Shown piece after piece: positions 27,063 through 35,173 of a stretch of 64,000 nucleotides of DNA (the first letter of the stretch is position 1; the number at the start of each line of letters is the position of its first letter). The DNA lies in the NCBI GenBank assembly GCA_022843465.1, contig JALHNO010000017.1, positions 38,244 through 102,243 on the forward strand. The letters are read 5' to 3'. A program made the translations under genes and the position numbers. The notes under the pieces are model-generated. The model ran no database searches. It was not told the origin of the DNA and saw only the letters and a program-made list of their open reading frames with translations. The DNA is from Pseudomonadota bacterium (GTDB lineage: Bacteria > Pseudomonadota > Gammaproteobacteria > Xanthomonadales > Ahniellaceae).

Positions 27063-27848
27063 TCAGCCCAGTGGAATGGATACCGGGCGCTGATGCGCCT
27101 CCCGGGTACGTTGCTGCAGGTCGCGCAACACGGCCAGTTCCGCAGCCGTCGGCGGCGCGATCGCGGCCACATCGTCGGCACAGCGCAACGGCCAGCCGAC
27201 CGCGGCGCGGGCCTGATCACGGGACACGCCCTCAAACAACGCGCTCAGCTGCAATTCGTCGTCCAGCGGATGCGGCGCCAGCATGCCAAAATCGGTGATG
27301 AGCGCACGCGGACCGAGGCCCGGCGCCGCGCTGCGCGCACGCGCGCCATGGCCATCGAGATAGCCGGCGCTGGTGCGAAAGTCGAGTTTCTCGACACAGC
27401 TGCGCGTTGTCGCACGCAGCATCACAAAGGTCTGCCGGGCATGCGCAGCAATCTCGGGCGCACCCCCGGCTCCCGGCAGGCGGGTATGCGGCGCATCGTA
27501 AGGCCCGATCACCGTAGTATTGAGATTGCCGTAACGGTCGATCTGGGCAGCCCCGAGAAAGCCGACATCGACGCGACCGGCCTGCAGGTAGTGGCTGAAG
27601 ACTTCCGGCAAAGGCACCACGCAAGTCGCGGTCAGCGCCAGTTCGCCATCACCGATCGACAGGGGCAGGACCGTGGGCCGGGTGCCGATCGTGCCCGACT
27701 CATAGATCAGCACCAGATCGGGCGCATGCGTCAGCCGTGCCAGATTGCAGGCAGCGCTGGGCAGACCGATGCCGACGAAGCAGACCTGACTGCCCTGCAA
27801 CAGCCGCGCCGCCGCAACCGTCATGTACTCGTCGGGTGTGCAGTTCAT
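27063..27848 (-). CDS. CoA-transferase subunit B (3-oxoadipate/glutaconate type, CatJ-like)
   Basis: 261 residues from the ATG that overlaps the subunit A stop (ATGA). It has FVGIGLPSAACNLAR, LIYESGTIGTRP with the Glu-Ser region of the active-site loop, and VGFLGAAQIDRYGNLNTTVIG, all typical of the beta chain of class I CoA-transferases. The subunit sizes (281 and 261) match CatI/CatJ rather than the shorter PcaI/PcaJ. Such enzymes move CoA from succinyl-CoA or acetyl-CoA to a dicarboxylate. With a PcaF-like thiolase opposite, 3-oxoadipate is the favoured substrate. Confidence 0.87.
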   Translation of the reverse strand: MNCTPDEYMTVAAARLLQGSQVCFVGIGLPSAACNLARLTHAPDLVLIYESGTIGTRPTVLPLSIGDGELALTATCVVPLPEVFSHYLQAGRVDVGFLGAAQIDRYGNLNTTVIGPYDAPHTRLPGAGGAPEIAAHARQTFVMLRATTRSCVEKLDFRTSAGYLDGHGARARSAAPGLGPRALITDFGMLAPHPLDDELQLSALFEGVSRDQARAAVGWPLRCADDVAAIAPPTAAELAVLRDLQQRTREAHQRPVSIPLG

Positions 27849-28690
27849 GCCGCTGCCCTCAGCCCATCGAGATGCGCCCGGTGATCCCGGGTCTGCAGCA
27901 CATGCTGGCGCATCCAGTCGCTGAACACCGCACGATCGCGGCTGATCTGGTCCCAGCGCTGATAGAAGGCATTGTCGCGCTGGTAATGGCCCTGGGCATA
28001 CGAGGGGTAGGCCCCACCGCGACACAGCACGGTGGCAGTGACCACCCAATGCGGCAATACGATCGCATTCATCGCCGGCGCCAGTTCATCGACGATTTCC
28101 TCGACGGTGACGATCACGCGTCCCGCCGCCAACGCAGCTTCGCGCGCAGCTCCGACGATGCCATGGATCGCCACATTGCCCCGACGATCGGCGGTCTGCG
28201 CGTGCAGGATGGTCACATCGGGATTGATCGCTGCGACCGCCGCCAGTTGCCGCCCGGTGAATGGACAGGCAACCCGGCGCACCGCCGGGTTATGCCCGGC
28301 CAGATCGTTGTCCAGGTAGCCGCGCAGAACCCCAAAGGGCAGCCGTGCGGCGCCGGCACAATACGCAGCCGCCAGGCCGGCATGACTGTGCTCGCACAAT
28401 TTCAAGGGCTGCGGCCACTGGTTTTCCACGGCATCGCGCAGCCGGTGCAGGGATCCAACCCCCGGGTTTCCGCCCCAGGAAAAACTCAGCGCACGCGCGC
28501 AGCCCATGCCGATCATCTGGTCGTAGATCAGATCCGGCGTCATCCGCACCAGATGCAGGTTGCGGCGGCGCTGGCGGATGATCTCGTGGCCGGCAGCGAA
28601 TGGGATCAGGTGGGTAAACCCTTCGAGCGCAACACAATCGCCCTCATGCACCAGGGTGCCGATCGCCTCATCGAGTGTCATCAGGGGCAT
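27845..28690 (-). CDS. CoA-transferase subunit A (3-oxoadipate/glutaconate type, CatI-like)
   Basis: 281 residues. It opens with MTLDEAIGTLVHEGDCVALEGF, followed by a nucleotide-type loop and LSFSWGGNPGVGSLHRLRDA, a block seen in GctA/CatI proteins. Later VAAINPDVTILHAQTADRRGNV and VIVTVEEIVDE match the family. It pairs with subunit B by a 4-bp overlap and starts three bases after the aldehyde dehydrogenase stop, so the three are tightly coupled. Confidence 0.87.
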   Translation of the reverse strand: MPLMTLDEAIGTLVHEGDCVALEGFTHLIPFAAGHEIIRQRRRNLHLVRMTPDLIYDQMIGMGCARALSFSWGGNPGVGSLHRLRDAVENQWPQPLKLCEHSHAGLAAAYCAGAARLPFGVLRGYLDNDLAGHNPAVRRVACPFTGRQLAAVAAINPDVTILHAQTADRRGNVAIHGIVGAAREAALAAGRVIVTVEEIVDELAPAMNAIVLPHWVVTATVLCRGGAYPSYAQGHYQRDNAFYQRWDQISRDRAVFSDWMRQHVLQTRDHRAHLDGLRAAA

Positions 28691-28693
28691 GCT

Positions 28694-30262
28694 CTAGTCC
28701 ACCAGGGTGCGCGACTGCTCACGCATATACTGCGCGAGGTAATGGAACGAGGCGATCGCCTTGCCGGTGGTGCTCGATCCCTTCCAGCCACCAAAGGGCT
28801 GATAGCCCGGCCAGGCGCCGGTAGTGGCACCCTGGGGTCGATTGCCATAGAGAACGCCGGCCTCGATACGGTCGAAGAACTGCGCGACTTCGGCTTCGCT
28901 GCCATAGCAGCCGGCGGCGAGACCCTGACTGGAGGCGTTGCACAGCGCAATCGCCTGGTCGAAATCAGCAACCCGGCACAGCATTGCAATCGGCAGAAAC
29001 AGCTCGCGCGCCATCAGCGGATGCTGCGCTGGTGCTTCGGCGAGCGTGGGCGCGACGAAGTAGCCGTGCTCATGCGCCTCACCCTGCAATCGCTCTCCAC
29101 CGGCCAGCAGGCGGGCACCGGATGCGGACAGCATCGGCACGTCGCGGATGTAATTGCGCAGCGCGGCCGCCGTGGTGAGCGGTCCCATCCAGTTCTCCCG
29201 GATGCGTGGATCGCCGACCTGGATGGCGCCAATCTGTGCCAGCAGCCGTTCGATCAAGGCATCGGCCACCTCATGCTGGACATAGATGCGCGACAGCGCC
29301 GAACACTTCTGACCGCTCAGGCCATAGGCGGAACGCACGATGCCGAGCGCGGCGCGTTCGAGATCGGCATGTGCGGTCACAATGCAGGGATTCTTGCCGC
29401 CCATCTCGGCAATGCAGGGGCGCGCATAGGCACCGCCTGCCATCGCGCGGTAAATCGCCATGCCGACTTCGTACGAGCCGGTAAAGGTCACGCCGGCGGT
29501 GCGCGGATCGCGCACCAGGGCAGCCCCGACATCGCTGCCATCACCATTGATGTAGTTGAATACGCCGGCAGGAAAGCCGGCATCGCGCAGGCACTCGGCC
29601 AGCAGCCGGCCCGACCAGGGCGTATCGCGCGCGGTCTTGAACACCACGGTATTGCCGGTCACCAGGGCAGCAGCTACCGGTCCGGCGGCGAGCGCGAGCG
29701 GGAAATTGAAGGGTGCAATCACCAGCCACACGCCATGCGGCCGCATTACGCTGCGGTTGCGCGAGCGCCAGCCGGGCAGCGGATCGTCGGGCAGTGCGTG
29801 CTCGAAGCCGCGGTGGCTCTCGAAATCATCGGCATAGTGCCGGAAGAAGTCCGCCGTCTCCTGCACCTCGCCGAGCGACTCCATCCGGTTCTTGCCGACT
29901 TCCAGTGTCAGCACCGCCGCGATTTCAAGGAGTCGCTGCTCGACGATATCGGCGGCGCGCCGCAGCAGCCGCAGCCGCTCATCGAACGCACTGGCTCGCC
30001 AGCGAGGGAATGCTGCCTGCGCCGCAGCCATGGCACGCTCGACATCATCCGCGCCAGCGAGGGCAAACTGGCCGAGCAGGATACGCTGATCGATCGGGCT
30101 GTAGCGCGGTTCGTTGTGCGCGCCGGCATGATCGTCGCCCGCGAGATGCAGGGCATGCACCCTGCCGAGCTGACTGGAAACCGATTGCATCGCCGCATCA
30201 AACTTCTGGTGCAACTCCGCCGGCGGGTTGAACATGCTGGCATAGGTCAGTTTCAGGCTCAT
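28694..30262 (-). CDS. Aldehyde dehydrogenase, pyrroline-5-carboxylate dehydrogenase-like
   Basis: 522 residues. An NAD(P)-dependent aldehyde dehydrogenase with the Rossmann helix VIAPFNFPLALAAGP, the general base Glu286 in AEMGGKNPCIV and the nucleophile Cys320 in GLSGQKCSALSR. The GQKCSA context is that of P5C/glutamate-semialdehyde dehydrogenases (RocA, PutA C-terminal domain), whereas succinate-semialdehyde enzymes usually show GQTC. The length also fits the P5CDH group. Between an aminotransferase (4-bp overlap) and a CoA-transferase, it should oxidise the aldehyde formed by transamination to the carboxylate that then receives CoA. Confidence 0.88.
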   Translation of the reverse strand: MSLKLTYASMFNPPAELHQKFDAAMQSVSSQLGRVHALHLAGDDHAGAHNEPRYSPIDQRILLGQFALAGADDVERAMAAAQAAFPRWRASAFDERLRLLRRAADIVEQRLLEIAAVLTLEVGKNRMESLGEVQETADFFRHYADDFESHRGFEHALPDDPLPGWRSRNRSVMRPHGVWLVIAPFNFPLALAAGPVAAALVTGNTVVFKTARDTPWSGRLLAECLRDAGFPAGVFNYINGDGSDVGAALVRDPRTAGVTFTGSYEVGMAIYRAMAGGAYARPCIAEMGGKNPCIVTAHADLERAALGIVRSAYGLSGQKCSALSRIYVQHEVADALIERLLAQIGAIQVGDPRIRENWMGPLTTAAALRNYIRDVPMLSASGARLLAGGERLQGEAHEHGYFVAPTLAEAPAQHPLMARELFLPIAMLCRVADFDQAIALCNASSQGLAAGCYGSEAEVAQFFDRIEAGVLYGNRPQGATTGAWPGYQPFGGWKGSSTTGKAIASFHYLAQYMREQSRTLVD

Positions 30263-31569
30263 GCCGACACTCCCTCGGTCAACAGACGGTCGAGCAGATC
30301 GAGCGCCGCGGTCAGGTCCGATTCCACGATCACCAGCGGCGGCGCCAGGATGATCAGATTGCCGCGCGCCGCGAACGAAACCCCCTGCGCCAGCGCTGCC
30401 GCCAGCAGGCGCTTGAATTCTTGCGGTGTTTCCGGCCAGGGCGCCAGCGGCGTGCGGGTCGCACGATCACGCACCAGCTCGAGCACTGCAAACAGTCCAT
30501 GGCCGCCGCGGACATCGCCAATCATGGAATGCCGCGTCTGCAGCGCGCGCAGCCGCTCGAACATCGCCACACCAAGCCGGCGCGAGCGCGCGATCAGGTC
30601 CTCGCGCTCATACACCTGCATGGCGGCGACGCCCGCGGCGCAGGAAAGCGGATGCCCGCAGTAGGTCAGTCCGGTGCTCAGCATCTGGTTTTCCAGACGC
30701 GCGGCCACCGCCGGGCCGACGATGACTGCGCCGAGCGGGGCGTGCGCTCCGGTCAGTCCCTTCGCCAGCGTAATCAGATCAGGCGCGTTGTCGGCCCCGT
30801 GCCGCTGCCAGGCAAACCATTCACCGCAGCGGCCAAAACCACTCATCACCTCGTCAGCGATCAGCATCACACCGCTGTCGCGGGTGGCCCGACGCAAGGC
30901 CGGCCAGTAGCTGTCCGGCGCGACGATGCCATTGGTGCCGGCATTCGGTTCCATGATGACCGCGGCAACCTGCTCGGCGCCGCGCTCGTCGATGACCGCA
31001 GCCACCGCCGCCGCGGCACGCTCGCCGCATTCCTCGTCGTTGCGGCTGTTCCAGCGGCACCGGTACGGATACGGCGGGGCCACGTGGACGACATCGAGCC
31101 GTTCGGCATCGATCTGATGGCAGGTTCGGGCATCGCCAGACAACGCCATGCAGGCATAACTGGCGCCGTGGTACGAGCGCTCGCGGGCAATCACCAGGCC
31201 CTGCGGCAGGCCGCGTGCCTGGCGCGCGAATTTGACGGCATGCTCGTTCGCATCGGCGCCACCAAGAGTGAAAAAAACGCGGCCACCCTGCATTCCAGAC
31301 TTTTCCAGCAGCAGCTCCGCGAGTTGCGCGCGCGGCCGCGCGCCCCAGGCCGAGGTCACAAAGCAGAGCTGCTCGGCCTGCGCGCGGATGGCGGCAACAA
31401 CGGCGGGATGCTGGTGGCCGAGATTGCTGCACTCGGCCAGGCTGCTCATGTCCAGATAGCGCCGCCCGCTGTCATCCCAAAGATATGCTCCGCTGCCGCC
31501 CACGATGGTGGGTGCCTGCCAGTTGGCCTGCACACACCAGCTGTGCATCACGCTGTCGCGCTCGCTCAT
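30259..31569 (-). CDS. Class III aminotransferase, taurine:pyruvate/beta-amino-acid type
   Basis: 436 residues from the ATG at 31569 (MSERDSVMHSWCVQANW); the frame is open 13 codons further but those overlap the regulatory region. It carries GGSGAYLWDDSGRRYLDMSS, the phosphate loop FTLGGADANEHAVKFAR, MLIADEVMSGFGRCGEW and the PLP lysine in LITLAKGLTGAH. The opening WxVQ-type segment resembles taurine-pyruvate and beta-alanine/pyruvate aminotransferases, so a beta- or omega-amine is a likely donor. It is the first gene of the minus operon, next to the PcaR-like box, and overlaps the dehydrogenase by 4 bp. Confidence 0.88.
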   Translation of the reverse strand: MSERDSVMHSWCVQANWQAPTIVGGSGAYLWDDSGRRYLDMSSLAECSNLGHQHPAVVAAIRAQAEQLCFVTSAWGARPRAQLAELLLEKSGMQGGRVFFTLGGADANEHAVKFARQARGLPQGLVIARERSYHGASYACMALSGDARTCHQIDAERLDVVHVAPPYPYRCRWNSRNDEECGERAAAAVAAVIDERGAEQVAAVIMEPNAGTNGIVAPDSYWPALRRATRDSGVMLIADEVMSGFGRCGEWFAWQRHGADNAPDLITLAKGLTGAHAPLGAVIVGPAVAARLENQMLSTGLTYCGHPLSCAAGVAAMQVYEREDLIARSRRLGVAMFERLRALQTRHSMIGDVRGGHGLFAVLELVRDRATRTPLAPWPETPQEFKRLLAAALAQGVSFAARGNLIILAPPLVIVESDLTAALDLLDRLLTEGVSA

Positions 31570-31591
31570 CAGGCGGCTCCTTGGAGTGATT

Positions 31592-31606
31592 GTTCGGTAA
31601 TCGCAC
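31592..31606 (+). promoter_or_regulatory. PcaR-like operator box between regulator and catabolic operon
   Basis: GTTCGGTAATCGCAC differs at one base from GTTCGATAATCGCAC, the 15-bp word I recall as the PcaR-binding repeat of Pseudomonas putida. It lies 23 bp upstream of the aminotransferase start and 66 bp before the divergent IclR gene, itself of the PcaR/PobR type. A weaker inverted half may follow at ~31611-31625. A TTGACA on the minus strand (31657-31652) could be the -35 element of the operon, with the -10 element only poorly matched. Confidence 0.65.
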
Positions 31607-31671
31607 ATGTGTACGTATTGCGAGCCTATTGGAATGGCACTAGGCTGACGTTGTCAACCTTGATCGCGCGC

Positions 31672-32490
31672 ATGCCAGACCAGCCCTTCGAGACCAGCCC
31701 GGACTATGTGCAATCGCTGGCACGCGGCCTGAGCGTGCTGCGCGCCTTCGGCCATGACCTGGCCACGGCCAACCTCGCGGCGGTCTCGGAACGGACGGGC
31801 CTGTCGCGCGCCGTGGTCCGTCGCAGCCTGCTGACCTTGCAGCATCTGGGCTATGTCGGCAGCCGCGGCCGCGACTTCTTCCTGACCCCGCGCGTGCTCG
31901 AACTCGGCTTCAGCTATCTGTCCTCGCTCGACCTCAGTGAGCTGGCACAGCAGTCGATGGAGAAGCTCTCGCACAAGGTCAATGAGTCCTGCTCGATGGC
32001 CGTGCTCGATGGCAGCGACATCGTCTACGTCGTGCGCGTACCGGTGCGACGGGTGATGAGCATTGCGCTTGGTGTCGGCGCCCGCCTGCCGGCATTTGCC
32101 ACCTCGATGGGCAGGGTGCTGCTCGCCAATCTGCCCGAGGCGGAACTGCGCGGCTGCCTGCAATTGATCGAGTTCCAGCGTTACACCGCGCACACGGTGC
32201 GCAATGTCCGCGCACTTCGTCAGCAACTTGACCAGGTGCGCGCCCAGGGTTACGCGCTCACCGCCCAGGAACTGGAACTCGGACTCTGCTCGATCGCGGT
32301 GCCGATCCGCGACGGCAGTGGCCGCGCCGTCGCCGCCCTCAATGTCGGCATGCACTACAACGAGACCGCTCGCGAGCGTGCGCTGAACACGATCCTGCCG
32401 GAACTGCTGCAGACCCGCGCCGCAATCGAACGCGCCATCCAACTGGGCGCCGGCACGCCGGCACGGCAGATCCCGCATGCGCGGCGCTGA
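31672..32490 (+). CDS. IclR-family regulator of the PcaR/PobR type
   Basis: 272 residues. The N-terminus reads SPDYVQSLARGLSVLRAF, followed by a winged HTH (LAAVSERTGLSRAVVRRSLLTLQHLGYV), a close match to the beta-ketoadipate regulators PcaR, PcaU and PobR. The effector domain (~85-260) has the IclR pattern with ATSMGRVLLANL and ELELGLCSIAVPIRD. PcaR itself responds to beta-ketoadipate. It overlaps the thiolase start by 14 bp, so both are co-transcribed, and it faces the minus operon across a ~100-bp region with the 15-bp box. Control of both directions is likely. Confidence 0.9.
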   Translation: MPDQPFETSPDYVQSLARGLSVLRAFGHDLATANLAAVSERTGLSRAVVRRSLLTLQHLGYVGSRGRDFFLTPRVLELGFSYLSSLDLSELAQQSMEKLSHKVNESCSMAVLDGSDIVYVVRVPVRRVMSIALGVGARLPAFATSMGRVLLANLPEAELRGCLQLIEFQRYTAHTVRNVRALRQQLDQVRAQGYALTAQELELGLCSIAVPIRDGSGRAVAALNVGMHYNETARERALNTILPELLQTRAAIERAIQLGAGTPARQIPHARR

Positions 32491-33685
32491 GGTCTTTGTG
32501 GTCGACGCCACCCGCACCCCGTTCGGTCGCTACGGTGGTGCCCTGGCCTCGCTGCGCTGCGACGATCTGGCGGCGGCGCCACTCAGCGCGATGATGGCGC
32601 GCCATCCGAAACTGGATTGGAGCGCACTGGATGAGGTCATCCTGGGCTGCGCCAATCAGGCCGGAGAGGACAATCGCAACGTCGCCCGGATGGCGGTCCT
32701 GCTGTCCGGTCTGCCCGAGTCAATCCCGGCGCTGACGGTGAACCGCTTGTGCGCCTCGGGCCTTGAGGCCATCGGCCAGGCCGCACGCAGCATCTGCTGC
32801 GGCGAAGCCGATCTGATCCTCGCCGGCGGCGTCGAGAGCATGACGCGCGCGCCCTATGTGCTCGCCAAGTCGGCAGACCCGTTCGGCCGCAACCAGACCC
32901 TGGAAGACACCAGCCTGGGCTGGCGGATGGTCAATCCGCTGATGCAGGCCCGCTTCGGCACCGACAGCATGCCGCAGACCGCGCAACATCTGGCCGATCT
33001 GCACGGCATAGCCCGCGAGAACCAGGATGCCTATGCGCTGCGCAGCCAGTTGCGCGCCGAACATGCACGCAAACAGGGCTGGCTGGCCGAGGAGATTTCG
33101 CCCGTCATGGTGCCGGCGCGTGGCGGTACTGTGCCGGTCGCATGCGATGAACAGCCGCGACCGGATTCCAGCGCCGCCCAACTGGCCGCGCTGCGACCGC
33201 TACTCGGTGACGCCACCGGCATTACCGCCGGCAATGCCGCGACCTTGAACGATGGCGCCGCCGTGCTGATGCTCGCCTCGGCGGAAGCCGTGGAACGCCA
33301 CCGGCTGACTCCGATCGCCCGCATCCTTGGCATGGCGTCGGCAGCGGTCGCACCGCGCGTGATGGGCATTGGCCCGGTGCCGGCCATCGGCAGACTGCTG
33401 GCGCGATTGAACCTGAATCTCGCTGACTTCGACCGGATCGAAATCAACGAAGCCTTCGCTGCCCAGGTGCTGGCCTGCGCGCGCGAACTCGGACTGGCAG
33501 AGGACGCCGGATTCCTGAATGCCAATGGCGGTGCCATCGCACTGGGCCACCCCTTGGGTGCCAGTGGTGCCCGACTGGCGACGACGGCTGCCTTCGCCCT
33601 GCGTCGACACCGCGAGCGGCGCGCCCTGATCAGTCTCTGCGTCGGTGTTGGCCAGGGTCTCGCCCTTGCGATCGAGCGCGTCTGA
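32477..33685 (+). CDS. pcaF: 3-oxoadipyl-CoA thiolase (PcaF/PaaJ type)
   Basis: 402 residues, the normal length. The loop [22 protein letters not shown] (here [17 protein letters not shown]) and [15 protein letters not shown] with nucleophile C92, then His358 in GHPLGASGA and C388 in [17 protein letters not shown], match PcaF almost block by block. It cleaves 3-oxoadipyl-CoA to succinyl-CoA and acetyl-CoA in the cytoplasm. No aromatic-ring genes (pcaHG, catA, pcaBCD) are nearby, so the 3-oxoadipate probably comes from another source, presumably the divergent aminotransferase/dehydrogenase operon. Confidence 0.92.
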   Translation: MRGAEVFVVDATRTPFGRYGGALASLRCDDLAAAPLSAMMARHPKLDWSALDEVILGCANQAGEDNRNVARMAVLLSGLPESIPALTVNRLCASGLEAIGQAARSICCGEADLILAGGVESMTRAPYVLAKSADPFGRNQTLEDTSLGWRMVNPLMQARFGTDSMPQTAQHLADLHGIARENQDAYALRSQLRAEHARKQGWLAEEISPVMVPARGGTVPVACDEQPRPDSSAAQLAALRPLLGDATGITAGNAATLNDGAAVLMLASAEAVERHRLTPIARILGMASAAVAPRVMGIGPVPAIGRLLARLNLNLADFDRIEINEAFAAQVLACARELGLAEDAGFLNANGGAIALGHPLGASGARLATTAAFALRRHRERRALISLCVGVGQGLALAIERV

Positions 33686-33704
33686 ACCTCTTGGAGCCAC
33701 GAGA

Positions 33705-35114
33705 ATGAGCTGCCCTGCACCGCGATACATCACACCCATTCTGATCCTGCTGCTCGCTGTCGGCGGCCATGCGACCGCAGCCGCGCCCGCGTCCGGCACC
33801 GATGCGGCCATCGACGAAGGCCGTGCCCTGCTGCGCGAACTGATCGAAATCGACACCACCCCCGGGCACGGCAGCACCACGCGGGCTGCCGAGGCGATGG
33901 CGGCACACTTTCGCAGCGCCGGTTTTCCGGCGCAGGATGTCGAAGTCGTCGGCAGCGCAGCGCGCAAGGGCAATCTGCTGGTACGACTGCGTGGCCGTGG
34001 GGAGCGCGCGCCGATCCTGCTGATGGCCCACCTCGATGTGGTCGCCGCCCTGCGCGAGGACTGGAACGTCGATCCGTTCAAGCTGACCGAACGCGATGGC
34101 TACTTCTACGGACGTGGCACCCTTGATGTCAAAGGCGGCGCCGCGGGCCTGGTCGGTGCGCTGCTGCGGCTGCATCGTGACGGCATCAAGCCACGCGGTG
34201 ACTACATCCTGGCGCTGACCGCAGGCGAGGAAGACGGCGTCGACAATGGCATCGAGTGGCTGCTGCAGCATCGTCCCGACGCGATGCGCGTGGCCTATGC
34301 GCTGAATGTCGATGGCGGAGGTCCCGAGATCCGTCACGGCAAAGCGGCCGTGCTGTCGGTCGAAACCGCGGAAAAGGTCTATCTGAGCTACAGCGTCACC
34401 GCGCGCCACCCCGGCGGCCACAGTTCGCTGCCGGGCGCTGGCAATCCGGTGTACCGGCTCGCCGCCGGCTTGCATCGTCTGGCGGATCTGCAATTCCCGC
34501 TGCGCAGCAACCCCACCACCCGCGCCTACTTCGGTGCGCTGGCTGATCTGCACGACGGACAGCTCGCCGAAGACATGCGGGCGGTCGCCCGCAACGAGGA
34601 GAACCCCGAAGCCCTGAGCCGGCTCGCGGCTTCATCGCTGTACAACAATGCGCAACTGCGCACCACCTGTGTGCCGACCCTGCTCAGCGGCGGTCATGCC
34701 GAGAATGCTTTGCCGCAACAGGCGCGTGCCACGATCAACTGCCGGCTGCTGCCCGACGAACCGTTTGACGAGGTCGATCAGCGTCTGCGCAGCGCGCTGG
34801 CCGATCCCGAACTGGAATTGCGGCGCATCGCCGAGCCGACACCGAGCCCGGCGGGTCGTCGTGACGAGCAACTGTTCACCCGGATCGAAGCCGTTGCCGC
34901 CGAGATCTGGGGACCGATCCCGGCGCGCGCCTACATGAGTGCGGGGGCGACCGACGCTGTCTACCTGCGCGCCCTGGGCACGCCGGTGTACGTGTTCAGT
35001 GGCATTGCCTACGATGTCGATGACGACCGCTCGCACGGCCAGGACGAACGGATTCTGGTCGCCTCCTACGATCAGTCGCTAGAATTCCTCTATCGATTGC
35101 TGAAATCACTCTGA
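33705..35114 (+). CDS. Secreted M20-family metallopeptidase
   Basis: 469 residues from the ATG at 33705, 19 bp after the thiolase stop and preceded by TTGGAG. A signal peptide is clear ([19 protein letters not shown]). M20 zinc ligands and catalytic residues are seen in [10 protein letters not shown] (His, Asp), [10 protein letters not shown] (bridging Asp), AGEEDG (catalytic and ligand Glu), NVDGGG and RSHGQDE-type end ([10 protein letters not shown]). It belongs to the carboxypeptidase/aminoacylase branch that splits terminal residues or N-acyl groups. It extends the regulator-thiolase operon and adds one more periplasmic peptidase to the island. Confidence 0.92.
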   Translation: MSCPAPRYITPILILLLAVGGHATAAAPASGTDAAIDEGRALLRELIEIDTTPGHGSTTRAAEAMAAHFRSAGFPAQDVEVVGSAARKGNLLVRLRGRGERAPILLMAHLDVVAALREDWNVDPFKLTERDGYFYGRGTLDVKGGAAGLVGALLRLHRDGIKPRGDYILALTAGEEDGVDNGIEWLLQHRPDAMRVAYALNVDGGGPEIRHGKAAVLSVETAEKVYLSYSVTARHPGGHSSLPGAGNPVYRLAAGLHRLADLQFPLRSNPTTRAYFGALADLHDGQLAEDMRAVARNEENPEALSRLAASSLYNNAQLRTTCVPTLLSGGHAENALPQQARATINCRLLPDEPFDEVDQRLRSALADPELELRRIAEPTPSPAGRRDEQLFTRIEAVAAEIWGPIPARAYMSAGATDAVYLRALGTPVYVFSGIAYDVDDDRSHGQDERILVASYDQSLEFLYRLLKSL

Positions 35115-35173
35115 GGGGTAGCCAGCCTGATGTCCTGCGGTCCCCTCTATCTGCCTGTTCCGGGCCTCGCAAC

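Noticed and set aside
31672..33685. Classical aromatic beta-ketoadipate pathway
   Set aside because: Only the regulator, CoA-transferase and thiolase are present; ring-cleavage and lactone steps are absent and aminotransferase genes take their place.
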